Positions 1 to 4,647 of a stretch of 5,761 nt of DNA are shown here, piece after piece. The notes beneath the pieces are model-generated. The model made no database searches. It saw only the letters and a list, made by a program, of their open reading frames with translations, and had not been told where the DNA came from. The stretch spans positions 1 through 5,761 of the forward strand of contig UREB01000116.1 of the NCBI GenBank assembly GCA_900546685.1, written 5' to 3'. The position numbers and the translations under genes were made by a program. Position 1 is the stretch's first letter, and the number at the start of each line of letters is the position of its first letter. Source of the stretch: an uncultured Eubacteriales bacterium. GTDB taxonomy: Bacteria; Bacillota; Clostridia; Christensenellales; QAND01.

Positions 1-698
1 AAATCTTTGACCGCTTCAACCGGGTCGTTGTTCTTCGCGTCAACAACATCGACGCCCATTTCCTGAGCGCGTTTGATCTTCTTCTGAGAAATATCAGAAA
101 CGATAACGCGAGCGCCAAACGCTTTGGCTACCTGTGCGTTGACCAAGCCCATGGTGCCGCCGCCGATAACGACAACATCCTGCATCGGCTTTACGCCAAC
201 CTTATGGATACCCTGCACAACGGTGGAAACCGGTTCCAAGAAGCCAGCTTCTGCTGCGGGGATGTCATTGTTGATCGGAACGATCAACTTCTGATCCATT
301 ACAACGTAATCAGCAAAGCGTTTGAAACCACCGTAGTAGCCATCCGGGCCAGGGCCGCCGTGAGGAATGTTCTGGCAGTCGCCGGTGTGGCCTTGACGGC
401 AGGAATCACACATGCCGCAGAACGGATGCATGGTCGCTACCTGCATGCCAATTTTGAAGTTGTCATACACCTCATCGCCCATGGCAACGATGTTACCGGC
501 ACATTCGTGGCCGGAAGCCATCGGGAAGCCTTGGTGGTCACGCAGACCCAACCACTGCTGATAGTCGGTGGTACAAATGTTGTTTGCTACCAATTTGACA
601 ACGATATCCGTCGGCCCTACTTCGGGGAACGGCATCTCGTGCATCTCGGCAACATGTCCTTTGACGATAACGCCAAAATGAATTTTGTCAGGAAGCAT
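1..698 (-). CDS. Zinc-dependent medium-chain alcohol/polyol dehydrogenase (C-terminus cut off by window edge)
   Basis: Medium-chain dehydrogenase/reductase of the zinc-binding class, which oxidises an alcohol or polyol with NAD(P) in the cytoplasm. The 232 visible residues cover the GroES-like catalytic domain (about 1-150) and the start of the Rossmann fold. Visible zinc residues are Cys42 (in NNICTTDY), His64-Glu65 (in SGHECAG) and Glu155 (in FLEPVS) for the catalytic site. Cys94, Cys97, Cys100 and Cys108 form the structural zinc lobe. The nucleotide loop is GGGTMG at 179-184, followed by Asp202 at the end of the second beta strand, which in this family favours NAD over NADP. The ATG is preceded by AGGAGG with a 9-nt gap. 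It lies 55 nt downstream of the aldolase with no terminator between, so the two are probably co-transcribed. Family members of this length are usually about 340-360 residues, so roughly a third is missing. A sugar-alcohol or sugar-alcohol-phosphate substrate is inferred from context only. Confidence 0.93.
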   Translation of the reverse strand, partial: MLPDKIHFGVIVKGHVAEMHEMPFPEVGPTDIVVKLVANNICTTDYQQWLGLRDHQGFPMASGHECAGNIVAMGDEVYDNFKIGMQVATMHPFCGMCDSCRQGHTGDCQNIPHGGPGPDGYYGGFKRFADYVVMDQKLIVPINNDIPAAEAGFLEPVSTVVQGIHKVGVKPMQDVVVIGGGTMGLVNAQVAKAFGARVIVSDISQKKIKRAQEMGVDVVDAKNNDPVEAVKD

Positions 699-740
699 GG
701 GTATAACCCTCCTTAAAGAATTGAATTTTCTATTGTACAG

Positions 741-772
741 TCAGTGTTGATAATCACACACGATTGCACTGA
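741..772 (-). repeat. Inverted repeat at the aldolase stop codon
   Basis: TCAGTG at 741-746 is repeated as its reverse complement CACTGA at 767-772, with a 20-nt loop that contains the aldolase stop codon. The stem is short and no T-run follows on the minus strand, so it is not a convincing terminator. At most it is a weak hairpin between the aldolase and dehydrogenase reading frames in their shared transcript. Confidence 0.25.
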
Positions 773-1578
773 TTGAACAATTTCATGTAATGAACCAGCT
801 TGGCTTTGTATCCCTCGGCCAGCAATTCATACATCTGCATGCCATGATTCGGTTCTTCTTCGATGACAGCAGCAGCGCCGGCTTTATACAGGTCGGTCGC
901 CAGGTTTACCTTGCTGATACCTTCGCGGGTCGCCTTCGCCAGGTTTTCATCGCCCGTGCCGGAACCGCCATGCAGTACCAACGGCACCTTAACAGCATCA
1001 AAGATCTGATGCAGACGATCGAAATCCAGGTACGGGGTGCCTTTGTATTCGCCATGGGCAGTACCGATCGCAACGGCCAGCATATCGATGCCGGTCTTGT
1101 CGCAATAATCTTTTGCCTGTGCCGGATCCGTCAAAGCAGCGTCACGGTCCACAGCATACTGCAAGCCCTGGCCTACATGGCCCAATTCCGCTTCAACGCT
1201 GACGCCAACCGCATGAGCAACCTTTACCAATTCGGCCACTTCGGCGACGTTTTCTTCGTACGGCAACGTAGAGCGGTCTACCATGATAGAGGTAAAGCCA
1301 GCTTGGATCGCTGCGACTGCATGTTCATACTTTGCACCATGATCCAGGTTGATCGCGATTGGCACATCCGCTTCCTTTGCCAGAGCGCCTACCATATGGC
1401 CAAAGAAATTGATGTCACAGTTTGAAGAGTAGCCCACGTCCAAAATCATGGGAGCTCTGTTTTCCACAGCAGCGGAGATAGCCGCACGGGCCGTATCTTC
1501 GTTGTGGATGTTCGGAGCCGTAACACCGTAACCGCCTTCGCGGGCCGCGTTGAGGATTTGCGCCATAGATACTAACAT
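754..1578 (-). CDS. Class II (zinc) ketose-bisphosphate aldolase, fructose/tagatose-bisphosphate type
   Basis: Cytoplasmic class II aldolase of 274 residues, the usual length for the short GatY/KbaY/FbaA-like branch. The family cleaves ketose bisphosphates to dihydroxyacetone phosphate and an aldehyde through a TIM barrel with a catalytic zinc. Visible residues are Asp79-His80 in NLDHGAKYE (catalytic acid and zinc ligand), Glu131 in EAELGH, His175 in GTAHGEYKG, His203 in LHGGSGTGD, and the phosphate-binding NLATD at 225-229. The start is the ATG at 1578, with AAGGAGG 8 nt upstream. An in-frame ATG 12 codons earlier would add a tail (MLIHLLYKEEKR) that contains the binding site itself, so it was rejected. 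Two loops differ from better-known members: VDRS at 100-103 where VDGS or IDAS is usual, and GHVGQGLQY at 133-141 where GGQED-like sequence is usual. Whether the substrate is fructose, tagatose or another ketose phosphate cannot be told. Confidence 0.92.
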   Translation of the reverse strand: MLVSMAQILNAAREGGYGVTAPNIHNEDTARAAISAAVENRAPMILDVGYSSNCDINFFGHMVGALAKEADVPIAINLDHGAKYEHAVAAIQAGFTSIMVDRSTLPYEENVAEVAELVKVAHAVGVSVEAELGHVGQGLQYAVDRDAALTDPAQAKDYCDKTGIDMLAVAIGTAHGEYKGTPYLDFDRLHQIFDAVKVPLVLHGGSGTGDENLAKATREGISKVNLATDLYKAGAAAVIEEEPNHGMQMYELLAEGYKAKLVHYMKLFNQCNRV

Positions 1579-1609
1579 TCGTTTTTCCTCCTTATAAAGA
1601 AGATGTATT

Positions 1610-1633
1610 AACAAACCGCTTTTGCGGATTGTT
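1610..1633 (-). promoter_or_regulatory. Palindrome/hairpin in the aldolase leader, candidate operator
   Basis: On the minus strand the arms AACAATCCGC and GCGGTTTGTT flank an AAAA loop and pair at 9 of 10 positions; the core CCGC-AAAA-GCGG is exact. It lies downstream of the predicted promoter and 32 nt before the aldolase ATG, so it would be in the 5' untranslated RNA. It could be an operator for a repressor acting as a roadblock, or an RNA hairpin affecting stability. There is no T-run after it, so it is not an attenuator of the usual kind. The structure is seen; its role is inference. Confidence 0.45.
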
Positions 1634-1657
1634 TTCTAATAATGAATCCTTAGATAT

Positions 1658-1686
1658 ATTGTATAACGAGAAGCCGCCCTATGCAA
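1658..1686 (-). promoter_or_regulatory. Predicted sigma-A promoter of the aldolase-dehydrogenase operon
   Basis: Read on the minus strand, a -35-like TTGCAT (1686-1681, 3 of 6 to consensus) is followed after 17 nt by a -10-like TACAAT (1663-1658, 5 of 6). Transcription would start near 1651, giving a leader of about 70 nt. A separate promoter is expected here because a terminator ends the upstream PTS gene. The -35 match is weak. Confidence 0.5.
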
Positions 1687-1871
1687 GCGCCGAATTTCTG
1701 CGCCCCGGCCAGCCCCATTTGCCCGTATTCGAGCCAGAAACAACATAAAAAATGGAGTGTAAAAGCCAACAACCGGCTTTGAAATATCACACTGTGCTTA
1801 CGAAAATATTTTATAGCAATCCTTCTAACAATGCAAGGGGCATATTTCTTTTCCGTTTGTAGGAAAGCAAT
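1687..1871. other. Non-coding stretch between PTS gene terminator and aldolase promoter
   Basis: No convincing coding frame, RNA gene or riboswitch is visible. Open frames crossing this stretch on the minus strand are cysteine-rich and basic, lack a ribosome binding site and run into the PTS gene in the wrong frame. A small inverted repeat (AAAGCC and GGCTTT, about 1762-1780) and a direct repeat of GCGCC near 1688-1703, just upstream of the -35, are the only structures noticed. The stretch could hold upstream activator sites for the aldolase operon, but nothing recognisable is seen. Confidence 0.5.
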
Positions 1872-1903
1872 AAAAAAACTCAAATAGATCACGCTATTTG
1901 AGT
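1872..1903 (-). terminator. Rho-independent terminator of the PTS EIIB gene
   Basis: A perfect 10-bp stem (ACTCAAATAG at 1878-1887 with CTATTTGAGT at 1894-1903) closes a 6-nt loop and is followed on the minus strand by a run of T (1877-1872). The upstream arm includes the TAG stop codon and the last two codons of the PTS gene. The stem is AT-rich but exact. It should separate the PTS transcript from the aldolase operon downstream. Confidence 0.88.
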
Positions 1904-2388
1904 AAAGAGGGAAAGTGCTCCCGCAAGGCATCCTCCAAAGAAAACGGCTTTTGTTCCGGCAAGGCCTGAAAATATACATGTATACCCTGTTCTTGCAGAG
2001 AATGCAGGCACTCCGCATCTGCCTCGGATAAAAACACCGTAGGATACACCTGTATTCTCCCTTCCCGGCGCCCCAGGCCCGCTACCTGCAAATCTTTGAC
2101 GGGCACACCGGTCTGAATTGCGGTCTGTGCATGGGCAATGTCCTTAAAGATCAAAAGCACCCTTCCCTTTTGCGCAGATAAAAAACCCGCTACCTCTTCT
2201 GCCGTCAGCACTTCCAGCGTTGTTCCCTTTGGCATCGCCATTTTGAACAACCCGATGAGCATAGCGTCTTGCGCCACCTCATCATCGACAATACAAATCG
2301 AATTTGCCTGGGTTTGCTTTGTCCATTTTACCAGCACCTGGCCATGCACCAAACGGCTGTCCACTCTCGCCAAGACCAATTCAGCCAA
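1894..2388 (-). CDS. Stand-alone PTS EIIB component, mannose/fructose/sorbose family
   Basis: Cytoplasmic phosphotransfer protein of 164 residues. In this family EIIB takes phosphate from IIA on a histidine and passes it to sugar entering through the IIC/IID membrane pair. The N-terminus LARVDSRLVHGQVLVKW matches the family signature, and with the chosen start the phosphorylated histidine is His15, the position known in LevE-type proteins. Length is normal for a single IIB domain, with no fused IIA. The start is a TTG at 2388; a GTG two codons earlier overlaps the ribosome binding site and is rejected. No IIA, IIC or IID gene lies in the window. The gene has its own strong promoter and a terminator that overlaps its stop codon, so it is a single-gene transcript. 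It may serve a permease encoded elsewhere or have a regulatory role through its phosphorylation state; both are inference. Confidence 0.92.
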   Translation of the reverse strand: MAELVLARVDSRLVHGQVLVKWTKQTQANSICIVDDEVAQDAMLIGLFKMAMPKGTTLEVLTAEEVAGFLSAQKGRVLLIFKDIAHAQTAIQTGVPVKDLQVAGLGRREGRIQVYPTVFLSEADAECLHSLQEQGIHVYFQALPEQKPFSLEDALREHFPSLLK

Positions 2389-2395
2389 AACCACA

Positions 2396-2403
2396 CCCCC
2401 TTA
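2396..2403 (-). promoter_or_regulatory. Ribosome binding site that decides the PTS EIIB start
   Basis: TAAGGGGG on the minus strand, continuing into TG, matches the anti-Shine-Dalgarno with one G in place of A, which can still wobble-pair. The GTG at 2394 overlaps the end of this element and cannot be the start, while the TTG at 2388 sits 7 nt after it. This places the active-site histidine at residue 15. Confidence 0.7.
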
Positions 2404-2417
2404 CAAATTCATGATTT

Positions 2418-2446
2418 ATCATAATCCAAAGCATTGGCACTGTCAA
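2418..2446 (-). promoter_or_regulatory. Strong sigma-A promoter of the PTS EIIB gene
   Basis: On the minus strand a consensus -35 TTGACA (2446-2441, 6 of 6) and a -10 TATGAT (2423-2418, 5 of 6) are 17 nt apart. Transcription would start near 2411, giving a leader of only about 20 nt, just enough for the ribosome binding site. This is the best promoter in the window by match to consensus. Confidence 0.85.
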
Positions 2447-2447
2447 T
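2433..2447. promoter_or_regulatory. Near-palindrome between the divergent promoters, candidate operator
   Basis: ATTGGCACTGTCAAT pairs at 6 of 7 positions around its central C. It covers the whole -35 box of the PTS promoter and lies 15 nt upstream of the extended -10 of the DUF362 promoter. A protein bound here could block the PTS promoter and influence the divergent one. No regulator gene is in the window, and part of the symmetry could be chance from the -35 box itself. Confidence 0.35.
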
Positions 2448-2461
2448 CTTCCCGATACCTA

Positions 2462-2470
2462 TGCTATACT
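2462..2470 (+). promoter_or_regulatory. Extended -10 promoter of the DUF362-EamA unit
   Basis: TGCTATACT has the TGn extension followed by a 5-of-6 -10 box. No good -35 box sits at the right distance; the nearest candidate, TTGGCA at 2434-2439, is 25 nt from the -10, which is too far. Extended -10 promoters often work without a -35. Transcription would start near 2477, about 70 nt before the DUF362 start. Confidence 0.55.
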
Positions 2471-2547
2471 TTATTTATATACTGGAGAGGCTATGCCGCT
2501 CATTTTCTTTGTTTTTTTATTTCATATCACTTTGCAGGAGGTAAGCT

Positions 2548-3633
2548 ATGCAGTCTACTCAAATCATGGCCATGTACGGGACCGACGGATTCGATATGGT
2601 ACAGCGTTTGTTAGAGCAAATGGACGCCGTTTCCCATCTACCGCAGGACAAGCATGCATCCATTGCCATCAAACCCAACCTAGTCGTGGCACACACAGCG
2701 GATACAGGTGCCACCACCCATCCAGAGATCATTGAAGGCATCATCTGCTATCTGCAAGCGCAGGGTTATGATAATCTTTCCATCATAGAGTCCTCTTGGG
2801 TAGGAGACCAAACCATGCGCGCCTATGAGGTATGCGGATACAATGCGCTATCCAAGAGGCGCGGCGTGCCTCTGTACGATATGAAAAAAGAGCCCGGCGT
2901 GCAGGTGCAAACCCATGGCATATCGTTGTCCGTATGTAAGCGGGCCTTGGAAGCGGACGCCATCATCAACGTACCTGTCCTCAAGGCGCACTGCCAAACG
3001 GCGCTGACCTGCGCGCTGAAAAACCTAAAAGGGCTTGTGCCGGATAAAGAAAAAAGGCGGTATCATCAACTTGGCATCCATCAGCCCGTAGCACTGCTCA
3101 ATACCGTGCTGCGGCCGGCATTCACCATCGTGGATGGGCTTTGCGGGGATTTGACCTTCGAAGAAGGCGGCAACCCCGTTCCAATGCAGCGTCTGCTTGC
3201 AGGATTGGATTCCGTTTTGATCGACAGCTATGCTGCCCAGCTGCTCGGCTATGACCCGGATGAAATTGAAATGCTGCCCATGGCACGCGACTATGGTGTT
3301 GGCGCTTATTTTGAAGATGAATCTCAGTTGATAGAGCTGAACAGCCCGGCCGACCTTCCTCAAAAATATACCCCTTCCCGACGGGCCAACATGCTGGCAC
3401 GGCGTGTGGATGCAAAAAATGCCTGTTCCGCTTGCTATGGTAGCCTAATCTTCGCTTTGAATCGACTGGATGAGCTGGGAGAATTGCCTCGCGAAACGCT
3501 GCATATCGGCCAGGGCTACCAGGGCATAGAGGGGGATGGCATCGGCATTGGACGCTGCTGCGCAGGGTTTTCACGCTGCTTAAAAGGCTGTCCTCCGCAA
3601 GCCAAGGATATTGTCGATTTTTTGCAGAAGTAG
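2548..3633 (+). CDS. DUF362 family protein with cysteine-rich C-terminal tail
   Basis: Cytoplasmic 361-residue protein with no signal peptide or membrane segment. The DUF362 domain spans about residues 37-235, with the characteristic IKPNLV at 40-45, a strand ending in IIESSW at 79-84, and the core NVPVLKAH...LKNLKG at 141-162 followed by the conserved His-rich KEKRRYHQLGIH. The function of the family is unknown. The tail (about 290-361) carries Cys293-x2-Cys296, then Cys337, Cys338, Cys344 and Cys348 followed by Pro-Pro, plus a glycine-rich GDGIGIG. This spacing suggests a bound metal or iron-sulfur cluster, although the usual ferredoxin CxxCxxCxxxCP repeat of many DUF362 proteins is absent. 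The start is fixed by AGGAGGT 5 nt before the ATG. It diverges from the PTS gene and is followed after 4 nt by the EamA transporter, so the two are probably co-expressed. Confidence 0.9.
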   Translation: MQSTQIMAMYGTDGFDMVQRLLEQMDAVSHLPQDKHASIAIKPNLVVAHTADTGATTHPEIIEGIICYLQAQGYDNLSIIESSWVGDQTMRAYEVCGYNALSKRRGVPLYDMKKEPGVQVQTHGISLSVCKRALEADAIINVPVLKAHCQTALTCALKNLKGLVPDKEKRRYHQLGIHQPVALLNTVLRPAFTIVDGLCGDLTFEEGGNPVPMQRLLAGLDSVLIDSYAAQLLGYDPDEIEMLPMARDYGVGAYFEDESQLIELNSPADLPQKYTPSRRANMLARRVDAKNACSACYGSLIFALNRLDELGELPRETLHIGQGYQGIEGDGIGIGRCCAGFSRCLKGCPPQAKDIVDFLQK

Positions 3634-3637
3634 TCCC

Positions 3638-4534
3638 ATGAGCCGTATCAAACAAAACCTCGCCCTGTTGTTTGCGATCTGCTGCGTATCCTTTGCAGGG
3701 CCGCTGATCAAAGTGGCCTTGCTGCTAGCCATGCCGCCTGTGGCCGTTGCCTTTTTTCGTCTCTTTTTCTCAACGGCGCTTTTGTCCGTTCCCAACGCAC
3801 GCCAGCATGGCTTTGCCCTATACAAAACGCTCAGCAAAAAGGAGGTAGGCCTGCTGGTCGCTTCCGGATTATGCTTGGCCCTGCATTTTTTCTGCTGGAT
3901 CTCTTCTTTATCCATCATCAGCACCTTTGCCTCTACTGTCATTGTGTGCACACAGCCTTTATTCGTAATGGTCGGTGCGTTCCTCTTTTTTCGGGAAGTT
4001 CCCTCCTCTCGGGCGCTGCCCGGTGTTGTGCTGTGCGTAGCGGGCACCGTTATCATTGCGCTGGCCGGAGGCATGGACAGCGGCACGATCTGGGGCAGCG
4101 TATTGGCGCTATTGGGCGCATTGTTCTCCTCTTGCTATTTTCTTTGCAATAAAGCGCTCCGCCATACCCTGCCGTTGACTCCGCATACCTTTGCTGTTTA
4201 CGGCATCTGCGCAGTGTGCCTATTGCTGCTTAGTTTCTTTTTAAGAAGCCCTCTGCTCACCTTCCCATGGCAAGGATATGCCATCTGCTTTGCGCTGGCA
4301 GTCCTATGCACTTTGGGTGGGCACAGCGTGCTCAACTGGGCGCTCAAATATTTTAAAGCGGGTGTTGTATCCGTCGCTATGCTCGGAGAGCCTCTGGGCG
4401 CTGCGCTTTGGGCCTTTCTGCTATTTGGAGAGCAGCCTGGTTTAACGGTGTTGCTCGGCGGCCTTGTGATTCTGGCAGGGGTAGTTTGGTTCGCAGTATT
4501 TGAACAAAAGGAACCCTCTGCTACAGACAGTTGA
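3638..4534 (+). CDS. EamA/DMT-family membrane transporter
   Basis: Inner-membrane protein of 298 residues with about ten predicted transmembrane helices (roughly 8-27, 33-52, 70-88, 95-117, 126-143, 150-170, 184-203, 212-231, 240-262 and 270-288). It has the two-repeat EamA build: CTQPLFVMVGAFLFFRE at 104-120 is mirrored by MLGEPLGAALWAFLLFGE at 248-265, each ending in the conserved glutamate. Members of the drug/metabolite transporter superfamily export or exchange amino acids, nucleotide-sugar-like compounds or other small metabolites; the substrate here is not readable. The ATG at 3638 is chosen because it lies 4 nt after the DUF362 stop and gives the expected short basic N-terminus (MSRIKQN). 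Its binding site is weak, consistent with translational coupling. A TTG at 3611 inside DUF362, with AAGG upstream, is a less likely alternative. Confidence 0.9.
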   Translation: MSRIKQNLALLFAICCVSFAGPLIKVALLLAMPPVAVAFFRLFFSTALLSVPNARQHGFALYKTLSKKEVGLLVASGLCLALHFFCWISSLSIISTFASTVIVCTQPLFVMVGAFLFFREVPSSRALPGVVLCVAGTVIIALAGGMDSGTIWGSVLALLGALFSSCYFLCNKALRHTLPLTPHTFAVYGICAVCLLLLSFFLRSPLLTFPWQGYAICFALAVLCTLGGHSVLNWALKYFKAGVVSVAMLGEPLGAALWAFLLFGEQPGLTVLLGGLVILAGVVWFAVFEQKEPSATDS

Positions 4535-4538
4535 TCGA

Positions 4539-4567
4539 GAATTAGACATGCCCGGCCCGGATACAAT
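4539..4567 (+). promoter_or_regulatory. Possible sigma-E-type (mother-cell sporulation) promoter before ytvI
   Basis: GATACAAT at 4560-4567 matches 7 of 8 positions of the sigma-E -10 pattern CATACAAT known from Bacillus. GAATTAG at 4539-4545, 14 nt upstream, matches the -35 pattern only partly (4 of 7). It is worth listing because YtvI proteins are sporulation-associated in Bacillus. The match could be chance. Confidence 0.3.
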
Positions 4568-4581
4568 AACGTAAGCTATAT

Positions 4582-4610
4582 TTGCGTCTTCGGCCGCAAC
4601 ACGCTATACT
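4582..4610 (+). promoter_or_regulatory. Possible sigma-A promoter before ytvI
   Basis: TTGCGT (3 of 6) and TATACT (5 of 6) are separated by 17 nt. The 8-mer GCTATACT is the same as in the promoter of the DUF362 gene. Transcription would begin near 4617, about 30 nt before the ATG. It competes with the sigma-E-like site upstream as the explanation for this gene's expression; no terminator was seen after the EamA gene, so read-through is also possible. Confidence 0.45.
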
Positions 4611-4627
4611 GCAAACAACTCCCCTTG

Positions 4628-4645
4628 AAAGGAGGCTGACCGCCT
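4628..4645 (+). promoter_or_regulatory. Distant ribosome binding site with a small hairpin before ytvI
   Basis: AAAGGAGG (4628-4635) is an excellent ribosome binding site but lies 12 nt from the ATG, longer than the usual 5-9. AGGC (4633-4636) can pair with GCCT (4642-4645) over a 5-nt loop. If formed, this small stem would either shorten the effective distance or hide part of the site. No closer in-frame start exists. Confidence 0.5.
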
Positions 4646-4647
4646 GA

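Noticed and set aside
222..237. Palindrome-like TGGAAACCGGTTCCA resembling a catabolite-repression site
   Set aside because: The two halves are out of register, the central bases do not fit the cre consensus, and it encodes the conserved EPVST segment of the dehydrogenase.
204..716. Plus-strand 170-codon open frame
   Set aside because: It lies antisense to the dehydrogenase, whose zinc ligands and Rossmann motif are unmistakable; it has no ribosome binding site or family features.
732..737. TACAAT on the minus strand as a -10 box of a separate dehydrogenase promoter
   Set aside because: No acceptable -35 at 16-18 nt upstream and no TGn extension, so co-transcription with the aldolase is simpler.
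790..1425. Plus-strand 211-codon open frame
   Set aside because: Antisense shadow of the aldolase, with no recognisable motif and no ribosome binding site, despite its length.
1650..2018. Minus-strand 122-codon open frame across the gap before the aldolase
   Set aside because: Overlaps the PTS EIIB gene in another frame, crosses its terminator, has a start without ribosome binding site and unlikely composition.
3122..3655. Minus-strand 177-codon open frame
   Set aside because: Entirely antisense to DUF362, low-complexity His/Arg/Ser-rich, no supporting signals.
3580..4086. Minus-strand 168-codon open frame
   Set aside because: Antisense to the EamA gene; a threonine- and lysine-rich composition is what the reverse of hydrophobic codons produces.
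4549..4562. GC-rich repeat CCCGGCCCGG as a terminator after the EamA gene
   Set aside because: It is a short repeated CCGG with no useful loop and no T-run after it.
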